Shown one piece after another: positions 25,234 to 34,866 of a stretch of 64,000 nucleotides of DNA; within the stretch, counting starts at the first letter, position 1; each line of letters begins with the position of its first letter. Made by a program: the position numbers and the translations under genes. The notes beneath the pieces are model-generated. The model was not told the DNA's origin. It saw only the letters and a program-made list of their open reading frames with translations, and did no database searches. Location of the stretch: contig NZ_JQNI01000002.1 of NCBI RefSeq assembly GCF_000745175.1, positions 1-64,000 on the forward strand, written 5' to 3'. This stretch comes from Deinococcus sp. YIM 77859 (lineage in GTDB: Bacteria > Deinococcota > Deinococci > Deinococcales > Deinococcaceae).

Positions 25234-25614
25234 ATGGATTTCGCCGCGCAGGTCGCGGTCCTCGTGACGCCAGGGGCCTGGGCCTACCACGAGGCGCTCC
25301 CGGAGGAGCAGCAGGTGGACCTGGAGGCCGCTGCCGCCGTGCTGGGGAGTGACCCCCGGCTGGTGGCGGCCTACCTGCTCGATGTGGTGGCTGCGCACGC
25401 CCGCAGTCAGGCCGCCTCTGCCCCCGCCGCCCTGAAGCGGATGCGGGTGGAAGGAGAAATCGAAATCGAGCGGTTCGCGCCCGGCAGTTCCCTCGCCGCC
25501 GACGCCGACGCCTGGGCCGCCCTCGCGGGCGGGCTGCGGGCAGGGGTTGCGGCGGAGAAGCGGCGGGCAGCGCGGGCGATGAGCCGCAGCGTGCCGGTAG
25601 AGGTGGCCTGGTGA
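25234..25614 (+). CDS. Head-tail connector protein
   Basis: This 126-residue, mostly helical protein is encoded in the neck gene cluster. Its order after capsid and overlap with the next gene fit a head-tail adaptor. No family recognised with certainty. Confidence 0.6.
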   Translation: MDFAAQVAVLVTPGAWAYHEALPEEQQVDLEAAAAVLGSDPRLVAAYLLDVVAAHARSQAASAPAALKRMRVEGEIEIERFAPGSSLAADADAWAALAGGLRAGVAAEKRRAARAMSRSVPVEVAW

Positions 25615-25976
25615 CCCTGCTCGACGAGGTGCTGGCCGCCGTGCAGGAGGTTCAGACCGACCCGGAGCTGAACGCGCTGCGGTACCGCCACACCCTCATT
25701 TTCACTCTCGGCCCTCACCAGTGGTCCCTGCGCTGTTCGGTCACCGACCCCCAGCGCCTGCGCCCGGACGCCCTCGCCCAGGTCCAGGCGACGGCGGACG
25801 CCCGCGGCCTCGCCTACACCGACCTCCGGGTCATCCGTCATCATCCCGACGACCCCGTGCCTGTGCCCGGTGCCACCTGTGCCTGGGATGACGGGACGCT
25901 GGAGGTGCTGGAGTGGTCGCAGGCCTCGGATTTCACCGGCACGCGCCTCGGCACCGCCGTACTGCGGAGGCCCTGA
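25611..25976 (+). CDS. Head completion protein
   Basis: This 121-residue protein has a GTG start overlapping the previous stop. Beta-rich (HTLIFTLGPHQWSLRCSV), consistent with a stopper or head-closure protein by position. Confidence 0.5.
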   Translation: MTLLDEVLAAVQEVQTDPELNALRYRHTLIFTLGPHQWSLRCSVTDPQRLRPDALAQVQATADARGLAYTDLRVIRHHPDDPVPVPGATCAWDDGTLEVLEWSQASDFTGTRLGTAVLRRP

Positions 25977-25979
25977 GCC

Positions 25980-26420
25980 GTGCGGGCCATCGTGACCGAC
26001 CTCCACGCCCGCCTCACTGCCGCCCTCAGCGTGCCCGTGCTGCTGCCGGAGGAGCGGGACGTGCCTGCTCAGGCCGCGCCCCTGGACGCGCAGGGCCGCC
26101 CGATGGTCGGGGGCGGTGAGCGGGGGCTGGGGGCATATCTGCGGCAGCATCCCCAGGGATACGTGCAACTGGAGGAGCCGCAGGGGATTACGGCCAGTGG
26201 CGCGGCGGAGACCTACTGGGTACCCATCGGTTGCGTCGCCCCCAGCGCGGCGGCATCCGAGGCCCTGGCCCGCGAGGCCCTGCGCGTGACCTGCGGCCTC
26301 GCTACCCGTGAGCCGGGCTACTACACCCTCGCCATTCCCGACTCGCCCCGCGCCTTCGCGGGCGGGGCCTATCTCACCCGCCCGACCGTCTCCCGCACGG
26401 CGCTGGGCGGTCAACTCTAG
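25980..26420 (+). CDS. Tail terminator/completion protein
   Basis: This 146-residue protein with a GTG start contains alternating helical and strand segments and directly precedes the tail tube gene, the usual place for the tail terminator. Confidence 0.5.
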   Translation: MRAIVTDLHARLTAALSVPVLLPEERDVPAQAAPLDAQGRPMVGGGERGLGAYLRQHPQGYVQLEEPQGITASGAAETYWVPIGCVAPSAAASEALAREALRVTCGLATREPGYYTLAIPDSPRAFAGGAYLTRPTVSRTALGGQL

Positions 26421-26429
26421 GAGGCACGC

Positions 26430-27095
26430 ATGCTCACCGTCGTTAACACCGCCACTGCCACCCTCGCCGCCAACGCGGCGGGCAGTGGCCAGATTCTCTA
26501 TTTCGACCCCATTAGCCCCTCTAACATTGTCCCTGGCGATGGGTTCATTGACATGGGGTATTTCCCCGCCGACACCCGCATCAGCCCCAGTTTCGAGGTC
26601 AACCGCGAGGAGCTGCGGGCGGCGGGGCGCGATTCCTCGGCCACCGTGCTGCTGGCCAACCCCGTGACCTCGGCGAGCATCACCTATGAGTTTGGGGTAC
26701 TCACCCCGGATGCCAGCGTGCGGGCGCTCCACACGGGTGCGGGGGCCGCCACGGCCACGGACGTGGACCTCACCGGGGTCCAGGCCTACCAAATCAACCC
26801 GGAGGCGGCGGTCACCGGGCGCTGGGTGTTCGTCAAGCGCCGCCCCAATGGGAGCGCCACCGTCATCTGGCACCCGCGCGTGCAGCTCTCCAGCAACGGC
26901 AGCGAGGGCGGCGACGCGGGCAGCGAGGTGCTGAATTTCGTGGCGACCGTGCAGGCGTACAGCTACGAGTCGGGCACCGCCTTTGCGGGCATGGCGACCG
27001 CCATCGGGCAGTACGGCGTGGCCTTCGAGGTGCCCGACGCGGCCACCCTCGACGCGCTGCTCACGGCACTGGACGACGAGGCGCTGCCCGAATAA
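26430..27095 (+). CDS. Major tail tube protein
   Basis: This 221-residue beta-rich protein is encoded ahead of the frameshifted chaperone pair and the tape measure gene. Features: DFATVQAYSYESG-like strands in the C-terminal third and Thr/Ala-rich N-terminus. The order tube, chaperones, tape measure is conserved in siphophages. Strong TAGGAGG site. Confidence 0.75.
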   Translation: MLTVVNTATATLAANAAGSGQILYFDPISPSNIVPGDGFIDMGYFPADTRISPSFEVNREELRAAGRDSSATVLLANPVTSASITYEFGVLTPDASVRALHTGAGAATATDVDLTGVQAYQINPEAAVTGRWVFVKRRPNGSATVIWHPRVQLSSNGSEGGDAGSEVLNFVATVQAYSYESGTAFAGMATAIGQYGVAFEVPDAATLDALLTALDDEALPE

Positions 27096-27102
27096 CCCCC
27101 CG

Positions 27103-27130
27103 GCCCGCTTCCCGTTTGGGGGCGGGCTTT
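27103..27130 (+). terminator. Stem-loop after the tail tube gene
   Basis: GCCCGC and GCGGGC flank a loop and are followed by TTTCCTTCT. It is a probable weak terminator placed after the most abundant tail protein gene. Confidence 0.5.
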
Positions 27131-27175
27131 CCTTCTCGCAACAGCAGATTTCCCTTTGACCCTGGAGGTCCCCCC

Positions 27176-27571
27176 TTGCTCCCCATTCGCCAGACCGTCC
27201 GACTGAGTTCCGGCAGCGTCACCCTGCGGGCGTGGGGGGAGTCTGTGGCAGAGGCCCATCTCACCGACCTGCTCACGCTCACCGCCACCCTGGGAGCCAT
27301 GCGCGAGGCGTGGCACGAGTTTGACCGCACTGACGCCGAGCCGGGCGTGTGGGCCGCGTTCTGGCGGCTCGTACATGCCAGCCTGGAGCGCGGCAGCGTG
27401 CTCCCGCGTCCGCTGACCTGGGATGACCGATTGACCCTCCTCACCGCCCTGTGGGACCTGAACGACCTGGAGGACGCCGACCCAAAACTGACGGCCCTGG
27501 CGCAGCGAGTGGCGCGGATGACGGCCCGCCTGAGCCAGGGCCTCCAGACGACACCCTCGACGAGTTCGTGA
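27176..27571 (+). CDS. Tail assembly chaperone, short form (gpG-like)
   Basis: This 131-residue helical protein starts at a TTG with a GGAGG site 8 bases upstream. It ends shortly after a slippery site, and a second frame continues it. This is the short product of the lambda G/GT-type pair, which coats the tape measure protein during tail assembly. Confidence 0.75.
   Translation: MLPIRQTVRLSSGSVTLRAWGESVAEAHLTDLLTLTATLGAMREAWHEFDRTDAEPGVWAAFWRLVHASLERGSVLPRPLTWDDRLTLLTALWDLNDLEDADPKLTALAQRVARMTARLSQGLQTTPSTSS
27481..27487 (+). promoter_or_regulatory. -1 programmed frameshift site CCCAAAA
   Basis: The heptamer reads C CCA AAA in the short frame, the X XXY YYZ pattern of -1 slippage. The -1 frame is open to 27921 and carries a helical, coding-like sequence. 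Confidence 0.75.
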
Positions 27572-27921
27572 TTCGCGAGTTTGGCCCGGCTCTCTATGCC
27601 GAGGTGATGACCTGGCCCCGCCGCCTCATCCTCCGTGCCGCGCAAATCGGACGGGAGCGGGAAGCGCAGGCCCGGCTGGACCGCCTCGCGGACCTGAAGC
27701 TCGCCGCCGGGCTGAAGCTGGGCCAGGAGTACGTGGACCCGAAGGCGAAGAGCCGCAAGCCGGACGACCCCTACTACACCCTGAAACCGCTGGAGCAGAT
27801 AGAGGCGGCGCTGGACCGCGCGGCTCGACCCTGGGTGCACACCCCGGAGGCGGTGCAGGCCCGGCTCGACTGGGAGCAGGACCAGGCATATGCACGCCTG
27901 TTCGGAGCGCTCCAGGCCTAG
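27487..27921 (+). CDS. Tail assembly chaperone, frameshift extension (gpT-like)
   Basis: After -1 slippage at 27481-27487, translation continues in this frame for 144 codons through a Gly/Pro-rich linker into a folded domain (LDEFVIREFGPALYAEVM, PRRLILRAAQIGREREAQ). The fused product would have about 248 residues. The extension has no good independent start. In lambda the longer form binds the tail tube protein. Confidence 0.75.
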   Translation, partial: TDGPGAASGADDGPPEPGPPDDTLDEFVIREFGPALYAEVMTWPRRLILRAAQIGREREAQARLDRLADLKLAAGLKLGQEYVDPKAKSRKPDDPYYTLKPLEQIEAALDRAARPWVHTPEAVQARLDWEQDQAYARLFGALQA

Positions 27922-27924
27922 GGG

Positions 27925-28398
27925 GTGGCTGTGGGCATCACGATAGACGGACGGGCCACGACCGACGCCCTCACCCGACTGCTGGCCGCCTGCGATGACC
28001 TCAGTGAGGTGGCTGAGCGGGCACGCGCTGAGGCGCTGGGACACGCCATCCTGGGGGCACGGGCGAACATCTACAACACCACGCCGGGGGCCTACCAGCG
28101 CACCCAGGAGTACCTGCGGGGGCTGGACGCCCAGGGCCGCGCGGGCCGCACCACGGCGACGGTGACGGTCAGCAACAGCACGCCCTATGCCCCCTATGTG
28201 GAGCTGGGGCGCACAGGTCTGGGGTACGAGGCGCTTCAGGCCCTCGCCCTCGCCCAGCCGGACCCCGGTAGCCCCCTCACGCTGGGCCGCAGCGGGCAGC
28301 GGTGGTTTTTGCCTGGCCCCATCCTCACCGGGGCGCAGGCGTTCGCCCTGTACCGGATGCGGGAGCTGTTCGTGGAGAAGGTGCGGGGGGTCCTTTAA
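27925..28398 (+). CDS. HK97 gp10-like tail completion protein
   Basis: This 157-residue protein has a helical N-terminus and a segment with the HK97-gp10 feel (TVSNSTPYAPYVELGRTG), conserved in tail completion proteins. It lies after the chaperones rather than in the neck cluster, which is unusual. GTG start. Confidence 0.6.
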   Translation: MAVGITIDGRATTDALTRLLAACDDLSEVAERARAEALGHAILGARANIYNTTPGAYQRTQEYLRGLDAQGRAGRTTATVTVSNSTPYAPYVELGRTGLGYEALQALALAQPDPGSPLTLGRSGQRWFLPGPILTGAQAFALYRMRELFVEKVRGVL

Positions 28399-29051
28399 TC
28401 CAGCAACACAGTGGCGACCCGTGCATCCTCCCTAGAGGTGCCCGTCACGGTGCATAAGAAGGGCGTGCGAATCATGGCCCCGAAGCTGTTCTGGGCATCG
28501 ACATAGCTGCTCCAGTTCCAAGCGGAGCCGCTGTAGCTGGGGAGCGCGTCGTCATAGAACTTCGCGCTGGTAGGGGATTTGAGTTTGTTGCGAACGCTCG
28601 TGAGACACGCCTCGCGAATCAGGTAGGGGTCTTGCCCCTCCAGAGTCAGCGCCCGCGCCGCCGCCGCCTCACGCTGGGCCTTCTCTGCGGCCCTGGATTG
28701 CAGGTAAGCACCGCCACAGGACCGCAGGATGATGAGCGCCACCGGAATCATCACGATGGTGAACACCAGGCACCCGATGCGATTTTTCCGGTCCTCCCTC
28801 GCCCTCTCTTCGGGAGTGAGCGCAGCTCGGCGGGCTGCCTCCTTCTCAGCGGCAATCTGCCCTGCACTTTTCGGCTTGGCGGGGGCGGCCCCTGGGGGTC
28901 CCTCTTCGGGGGCTGCGGAGGGCGCTCCCTGCCGCTGGCGCAGCTCCGCTTCCACTTCCTCGCGGTAACGGGCTTCTGCCTCTGCCCTGAGCCGAGCTTT
29001 TTCTTCCTCGGTCAACTCGTGCCGACCGAGGGGCCGCTTGTTGTCGCCCAT
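28395..29051 (-). CDS. Reverse-strand single-TM moron protein
   Basis: This 218-residue protein is read against the late operon, squeezed between gp10-like and tape measure genes. The N-terminal half is a charged coiled coil (EEEKARLRAEAEARYREEVE), then one transmembrane helix (about residues 93-110, CLVFTIVMIPVALIIL), and a C-terminal extracytoplasmic domain with SYVDAQNSFGAMIRTPF and two Cys. Such out-of-orientation genes are typical morons expressed in lysogens; superinfection exclusion is a possible role. Function unproven. Confidence 0.65.
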   Translation of the reverse strand: MGDNKRPLGRHELTEEEKARLRAEAEARYREEVEAELRQRQGAPSAAPEEGPPGAAPAKPKSAGQIAAEKEAARRAALTPEERAREDRKNRIGCLVFTIVMIPVALIILRSCGGAYLQSRAAEKAQREAAAARALTLEGQDPYLIREACLTSVRNKLKSPTSAKFYDDALPSYSGSAWNWSSYVDAQNSFGAMIRTPFLCTVTGTSREDARVATVLLD

Positions 29052-29092
29052 GCCCCCACCCTACCCGGTACCGCCTTTCAGGAGTTGCACAT

Positions 29093-32000
29093 ATGTCTGA
29101 CAGCCTGCCGCCCCTGAAGGGGACCGCCACCCTCGACACCGCGCCGTTCCGCAAAGGGGCGCAGGAAATCCTCGCGGACCTGCGCTCTATCCAAGAACTC
29201 AGCAAAAAGGTGGGCACCGTGCGCGTCACGGCGGACCTTTCGGCCACCCGCAAACTGCGGAGCGAGTTCGATGACCTGCGCGGCAAAACGAGCAAGCCCA
29301 TCGAGGTCCCCGTCAAGGTGGGGCGCGGCACGCGGGAAATCAACGCCATCGACGCCGCCATCCGCGAGCTGTCCGGCACCGTGCGGGCCACCCGCAACCT
29401 GTGGCAGACGCAGATCATCACCGACGGTCAGGCCGCCCGCAGCGCCGAGCAGCTCCGCGACAAACTCCTCAAACTGGCCGCCGCTGAGGGCGCGAGTGCC
29501 GACGCGGTGGTCAAGGCCACCCAGGCCGCCGCCAGCGCCCAGCGCACACTCGACGCGGCGCGGGGCACCCTGACCAAGGGAGGTTTCGCCGCGTCCGCGA
29601 GCGTGGGCATCCTCGACGCCCTGAGCCGCGTCGCTGGCCCGGTGGGGGCGGCGGCGGCGGGCATCGGGCAGATGGTCAACTCCGGCATCCTCTCCGGCCT
29701 GCGGGCGAGCAAGCCCCAGGTCGGGAAGGGCGCGGAGGACATCGGTGAGGCCGTCATCAACAGCCTGAAAACCAAGCTGGAAATCCGCTCTCCCTCCCGC
29801 GTCACCGCCCGGTTCGGGCAGTACGCCGCCGATGGCCTGGCCATTGGGATGAAATCGGGCCAAGCGCAGGTCGCTAAAGCCGGGTTTGACCTCGGCAAAT
29901 CGGCGGAAAACGGCATCTCGGCTGGGCTGGGCGGCAACTTCGGGCAGAAACTGAGCGAGAGCCTGCGCGTGAGCGGGGGCGCGTTCGGGGGGTTCGCCCG
30001 CGAGGCAAACAATGGAGCCGCCCAGGCGAGCCGTTTCGCCCTCTCCGCCGAGGCCATCACCTTCGCGGCGGGTGCGGCCACGGGGGCCGTGGTCGCCCTG
30101 GGGGCCGGGCTGGCCGCCGCCGTGCGCTCCGGGGCCGCGTTCGAGGAACAGCTCGTCAATATCAAAGCCCTGACCCAACCGACGGCCCAGGAACTGGAGC
30201 AGCTCCAGGAGGCGGCCCTCAACCTGGGGACCGACATCGGGGTCGGGCCGCGTGAGGCCGCTGCCGCTATCCTGGAGCTGAACAAAGCGGGCCTCTCCGC
30301 CTCAGACGCCATCGGGGGCGGGCTGGCGGGTGCCCTGAACCTGGCGAAGGCCGCCGGGATAGAGGCGGGTCAGGCGACCAACCTCGCCGTGTCCGCCATG
30401 ACCGCGTTCGGCCTGAGCGCGAAGGACCTCCCCGGCGTGGCGGACACCTTCGCGAATTTCGCCAACAAAACCACCCTCGGCGCGGATGACCTCGCGCAGG
30501 CCATCGCCGCCGTCGGCCCCGTGGCGAAATCGGCGGGGCTGGACCTCAACGAGTTCTCCGGCTACATGGCGACCCTGGCGCAGGGCGGCTTCAAAAACAT
30601 GTCCGACGCGGGCACGTCGCTGAAAACCATGCTGCTCTCGCTCCAGGCCCCCAGCACCACGGCGGCGGCAGCGCTGGAGCAACTCGGCCTCGATGTGTAC
30701 GACGCCTCCGGGGCCATGCGCCCGCTCGCGGACGTGCTGGCCGACCTGCGGGCCAAGCTGGCGGGGCTGACGGAAGAGCAGCGCAACGGGTACCTCAAGG
30801 ACATTTTTGGCTCCGACGGCATCCGCGCCGCGACCATCCTCTACAAGGCGTCTGCTGCCGCCATCGACGAGAACATCAAGGCGATGGGCCTGCAAGGTGA
30901 GGCGGCCCGCGTGGCCCGCGAGCGCATGGAGTCCTTCGCCGGACAGGTGCAGGTGCTGCGGGCCAACTGGGAACGGTTCACGGCCCAGATTGGCCTCGCG
31001 CTGCTGCCTGCTCTCACGGAGATTGTGAGGGGCGTCAGTGCTGCGGTGGAGGCCCTGGGCGATATGGGTAACAACGCCCAGACCCTCCGGGGGTACCTGG
31101 TGCCCCTGGGGGTCGCCCTCACGGGCGTCGGCACGGCCATTCTGTACGTGAAGCGGGCGCAGGTCGGGATGCTCGCGGTCAACACCTGGGCCGCCCTGGC
31201 CGCGTTCCCGACCACGGCGGCAGCGGCCATCACCACCAAGCTCATCCCCGCCCTGGGGTCCGCCGCCGCCGCGAGCGCCGCGTTCATCGCTGCCAACCCG
31301 TGGCTGCTCGTCATCGCGGGGGTCACGGCGGCGGGGGTGGCCGTGACCAAACTGTCGAGCGACATTACCACCACCTACAACCGCATCGACGAGGCCAATG
31401 CCGCCAGCTCGCGGGCCATCATGGACCGGGTGGCCGCCCTGCGGAAGGAAGGGGACGAACTCAGTCGCCAGCAGGCCCGCACCCTGGCCGCCCTCGATGA
31501 ACTCACCCGCGCCCAACAGGGCAAGCGCACCTGGAAAACGTTCTGGACGGGCGAGTACGAGGTCGATGAGGCCGCTGTCGCCCGCGCAACCGCCGAGTAC
31601 AAGCGCCAGCGCGAGGAACTGGGCCGTGTTCGTGCCGCTCAGCAGGCCCGCGCCAGGGCGACGACAGCAGGGACGGCGGCCACCGTGGCCGAAACCCGCC
31701 TCACTGAAGACCAGACCAAGGCGCTCCGGGAGCTGCGCCGCGAACTGGGCGGACGGGCGCGGCGGCTCCAGGTGGAGGGCCTCTCCGAACTGGGCCGCGA
31801 CCTGGCCTCTCTCCAGGACGAGTTTGACCAGCTCCGGGAGAAAGTCAAAGAGCCGTTTATCGTCAAGGGGAAGCTGGACCTGAATAACCCCCAGCTCCAG
31901 GCCGCCCTGCGCGAGCTGGACGAGCAGTTTGGCCGGGAGAGCGCCGCCATCCGCCGCCGTCACGCGGCAGAGGCCGCCCGCGAGCGCCGGGAGCAGGCTC

Positions 32001-34489
32001 AGGAGGCCGCCAAATCCGCCCGCGATTATGCGCTGGAGGTCCAGCGGGCCGAGGTAGAGGCGATGGCCGAAGGTGCGGCGAAAGTCCGCGCCCAGCGGCA
32101 GCTCGAACTGGCCGACCTCCAGCGCAGCATCCGCGAGAAGGTCGAGGCCGCGAAGGGCTTCCCCGCCGAGCAGCGCCGAATCGAGGAGTTGGGCCGCCGG
32201 GAGCTTGCCGCGCTGCGGGCGAGCTGGCACCGCGAGGACCTCCAGCGGCAGGCCGAGGAAGCTCGCGAGCGCCGCGAGGAACTGGAGCGCCAGCAACGCG
32301 AGCAGGTCGACGCCATCCGGGACGCGACCCTCTCCGCCCGGCGAGCGGAAATCGAGGCGATGGCCGACGGGAAGGAGAAACTCCGCGCCCAGCGGCAGCT
32401 CGAACTCGACGAGCTGGTGCGCGGCATCAACGAGAGAATCCGGACGCTGGCCGCCTTCCCAGAGGCTCAGCGGCGGATTTACGAGGAGGGACAGCGCCAG
32501 GTGGCCGCCGTGCTGGCCCGCTATCGCCGCGAGGATGCCGATGCGGAGCGGCGGGCGAGTGAAGAGCGGCGCAAACGCGCAGAGGATGACGCCCGCGCCG
32601 CGCGGGAGGCCGCCCTGCGCATCGCCCAGGCGTGGCGCGACGCGCGAGAGGCCCAGGGACAGGCCCGCCTCGCCGCCCTCGATGAGGAGGCCGCCCAATA
32701 CGAACTCAACCTCTCGCGCAACCTCGCCGCCGCCCGCGACAACGCTGAGACCGTCGCCCGCCTGGAGGCCCAGGCCATCCGGGACCGGGCGGCCCACGCG
32801 GACCGGGTGGCCCGCGAGCGCTTCCGCCAGGAGCGGGCGGCTCTGGACGCGTCCCTCGCGGAGGCCCTCAGCGCAGAGGGGGTCAGCGCCGAGCGGCGCA
32901 GCGCTCTCCAGGCCAGGCATTTCGCCCAGGTGCAGGCCCTCGCTCGCCGCTACCAGGCGGACGAACTGGGGCGCATCGCCGCCCGCGAGCAGGCCGAGCG
33001 CGAGGCCGCCGAACGCATCCGGCAGGCCCGCCTGAAAACGGCCCTCCGCCCCGCCGAGGACGCGGCGGAGGCGGTCACGGCCCTGCAGCGAGAGCAGCAA
33101 CTGGCTGAGAGCACTGCCCAGCGCCTGGCACTCCAGGGAAAAATCACCGGTCGGCGTCAGGAAGAGGCGGCGGCCCTCGGCGTGGCCCTCGCGAGAGCAG
33201 ACCGCCTCAAACTGACCGAGGATGAGCGGCGCGACCTCACCCGCCGCCTCGAAGATGCGCAGCACGAGGTCACCCTCTCCCAACGCGAGCAGGTCAAACT
33301 CCAGGACCAACTCACCGGAGAGGCCCGCGAGATTGTCAACCTCTACGGCCAGTTCCTCCGGCTGACGGGGACGGAAACGGGTGTCGCCGCCGCGCAGCGC
33401 GAGCTGGCAGAGGCAACGGCTGGAGTGGGCGACGCCTACAGCCGGGCGCTGCCGTACCTCCAGCAGTTCCGCGACCAGAGCCTCAAGCCGGAGGATTTCA
33501 ACCGGGCGAAGGACGCCCTGGGCGGCCTCATCACCGCCCTGGAGGAACAGCGGCAGAAACTGGAGCAGCTCCGGGGCGAGTACACCCGCCAGCGCGACGC
33601 CCTGCAATCCGTGCAGGACGTGCTCAAGGGGTTCGGGCAGGAGTTCGGCGACGAGAGCCTGCTGAACAACGCCATCGCCTTCAATCAATCGACCTACGAC
33701 CAGGCAAAAACGGCCCTGGACACGCTGCTGAAGGGGGGGAAATACGACGCCGCGCAGCTCGCCGAGGCAACCCGCAACCTCCAGCAGAGTTACGGCGGCC
33801 TCAAGGACGCCGTCGTCGCCCTGGGCGAGGCCCGCGCCCGCGAATACGAACGCGAGCGCGACCGCATCAAAAAGGAGTCGGATGCCCGGCTCAAAAGCCT
33901 CGATGAGCAGATTGAGGCCGCCAAAAGGTCCGGCCTGGACACCTCGGCGCTGGAGCGCGAGCGCGACACCATCGTCCGCGACACCGAGCGCCGGGTGGCC
34001 GAACTGGAAGGCCGTGCTGAGGCCGCTCGCAAGGCTGCCCAGGATGCCCTCTCAGAGCGAACGAAGGGCCTCCAGCAGCTCCTCCAGGGGGTGGGGCGCG
34101 GGGCGGCCACCGCCGGGCGTCAGGTGGACGAGCTGGGGCAGCAGGTCCAGAAATCCGAGAAGGAGGTGCGGAGCAGCGCCGACCGGATGCGCCAGAGCCT
34201 GGAAGGGGCGTTCAAGGGCGTTCCCGCGCTGGCCGGGAAGGCGGGGGCCGACGCGGGCAAGCAGTTCATGGCTCAGCTCCAGAAGCAACTCAAGGCCGTG
34301 AAGCTGCCGGGCATCACCACCCCCGGCACACCCAGCCTGCCCGCCACCCGTCCAGCGGTCACCAACATCACCCAGACCTTTGTCTTCAATAACAAGGACA
34401 TTACTGGGCAGGTAGGGGGCAACATGAAAACCTTGCTTCGGGCGCTTGCTAACGAAGCCGAGGCTGAGTGCCGCCGGAGGAACGCCTGA
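29093..34489 (+). CDS. Tail tape measure protein
   Basis: This 1798-residue protein sets tail length. The N-terminal ~300 residues are repetitive helices. A TP901-type tape measure domain lies at about 340-640 (SDAGTSLKTMLLSL, GVGPREAAAAILELNKAG). Hydrophobic segments lie near 675-745, followed by ~900 residues of extremely charged coiled coil rich in Glu, Arg and Ala, and a Gly/Pro-rich C-terminus. At about 1.5 angstrom per residue the tail would be roughly 270 nm. Confidence 0.95.
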   Translation: MSDSLPPLKGTATLDTAPFRKGAQEILADLRSIQELSKKVGTVRVTADLSATRKLRSEFDDLRGKTSKPIEVPVKVGRGTREINAIDAAIRELSGTVRATRNLWQTQIITDGQAARSAEQLRDKLLKLAAAEGASADAVVKATQAAASAQRTLDAARGTLTKGGFAASASVGILDALSRVAGPVGAAAAGIGQMVNSGILSGLRASKPQVGKGAEDIGEAVINSLKTKLEIRSPSRVTARFGQYAADGLAIGMKSGQAQVAKAGFDLGKSAENGISAGLGGNFGQKLSESLRVSGGAFGGFAREANNGAAQASRFALSAEAITFAAGAATGAVVALGAGLAAAVRSGAAFEEQLVNIKALTQPTAQELEQLQEAALNLGTDIGVGPREAAAAILELNKAGLSASDAIGGGLAGALNLAKAAGIEAGQATNLAVSAMTAFGLSAKDLPGVADTFANFANKTTLGADDLAQAIAAVGPVAKSAGLDLNEFSGYMATLAQGGFKNMSDAGTSLKTMLLSLQAPSTTAAAALEQLGLDVYDASGAMRPLADVLADLRAKLAGLTEEQRNGYLKDIFGSDGIRAATILYKASAAAIDENIKAMGLQGEAARVARERMESFAGQVQVLRANWERFTAQIGLALLPALTEIVRGVSAAVEALGDMGNNAQTLRGYLVPLGVALTGVGTAILYVKRAQVGMLAVNTWAALAAFPTTAAAAITTKLIPALGSAAAASAAFIAANPWLLVIAGVTAAGVAVTKLSSDITTTYNRIDEANAASSRAIMDRVAALRKEGDELSRQQARTLAALDELTRAQQGKRTWKTFWTGEYEVDEAAVARATAEYKRQREELGRVRAAQQARARATTAGTAATVAETRLTEDQTKALRELRRELGGRARRLQVEGLSELGRDLASLQDEFDQLREKVKEPFIVKGKLDLNNPQLQAALRELDEQFGRESAAIRRRHAAEAARERREQAQEAAKSARDYALEVQRAEVEAMAEGAAKVRAQRQLELADLQRSIREKVEAAKGFPAEQRRIEELGRRELAALRASWHREDLQRQAEEARERREELERQQREQVDAIRDATLSARRAEIEAMADGKEKLRAQRQLELDELVRGINERIRTLAAFPEAQRRIYEEGQRQVAAVLARYRREDADAERRASEERRKRAEDDARAAREAALRIAQAWRDAREAQGQARLAALDEEAAQYELNLSRNLAAARDNAETVARLEAQAIRDRAAHADRVARERFRQERAALDASLAEALSAEGVSAERRSALQARHFAQVQALARRYQADELGRIAAREQAEREAAERIRQARLKTALRPAEDAAEAVTALQREQQLAESTAQRLALQGKITGRRQEEAAALGVALARADRLKLTEDERRDLTRRLEDAQHEVTLSQREQVKLQDQLTGEAREIVNLYGQFLRLTGTETGVAAAQRELAEATAGVGDAYSRALPYLQQFRDQSLKPEDFNRAKDALGGLITALEEQRQKLEQLRGEYTRQRDALQSVQDVLKGFGQEFGDESLLNNAIAFNQSTYDQAKTALDTLLKGGKYDAAQLAEATRNLQQSYGGLKDAVVALGEARAREYERERDRIKKESDARLKSLDEQIEAAKRSGLDTSALERERDTIVRDTERRVAELEGRAEAARKAAQDALSERTKGLQQLLQGVGRGAATAGRQVDELGQQVQKSEKEVRSSADRMRQSLEGAFKGVPALAGKAGADAGKQFMAQLQKQLKAVKLPGITTPGTPSLPATRPAVTNITQTFVFNNKDITGQVGGNMKTLLRALANEAEAECRRRNA

Positions 34490-34866
34490 TGTACAGCCTG
34501 ACCATCGGCGGGGTGACCCTCCGCTATCTCCCGCCCCCGGACGCGGTGAGCGCCGAGGGGGGCGCACGCGCCATCAATGAGCGGGTCGCCCTCGACGGGC
34601 GGGTCGTCGCCACTAGGCCCCCACTCCCCACCTCACGCCGCCTCGTCATCAACGCCCCCGATGGGTTCGTTATCAGCGCCGCCGACGCCGAAGCCATCCG
34701 CGCCCTGGGGGACGGACCGTTCACGGTCACGCTGGAGGGCTACGAGCCGTCCGGTGTGTTCAGCGGCTGCACCTTTGAGGAACCGCCCCGCTTCCCGCCC
34801 ACCTCGGACCCCCTTTACCGGAGGTATGCCATGACGATTTACATCCCGCAGGCGGGGGGCACATGA
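34489..34866 (+). CDS. Tail protein downstream of tape measure
   Basis: This 125-residue beta-rich protein starts at an ATG overlapping the tape measure stop. Position matches distal tail or minor tail proteins; the stretch FTVTLEGYEPSG supports a beta-sandwich. Its stop overlaps the next ATG. Confidence 0.6.
   Translation: MYSLTIGGVTLRYLPPPDAVSAEGGARAINERVALDGRVVATRPPLPTSRRLVINAPDGFVISAADAEAIRALGDGPFTVTLEGYEPSGVFSGCTFEEPPRFPPTSDPLYRRYAMTIYIPQAGGT

Noticed and set aside
32000..33000. Repeated Glu/Arg-rich DNA resembling a CRISPR-like periodic array
   Set aside because: Periodicity reflects coiled-coil coding repeats in the tape measure gene; there are no identical repeats with spacers.
30302..33688. 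1128-codon reverse frame inside the tape measure gene
   Set aside because: It is an antisense by-product of highly biased Glu/Arg/Ala codons; no ribosome site and the forward protein is unmistakable.
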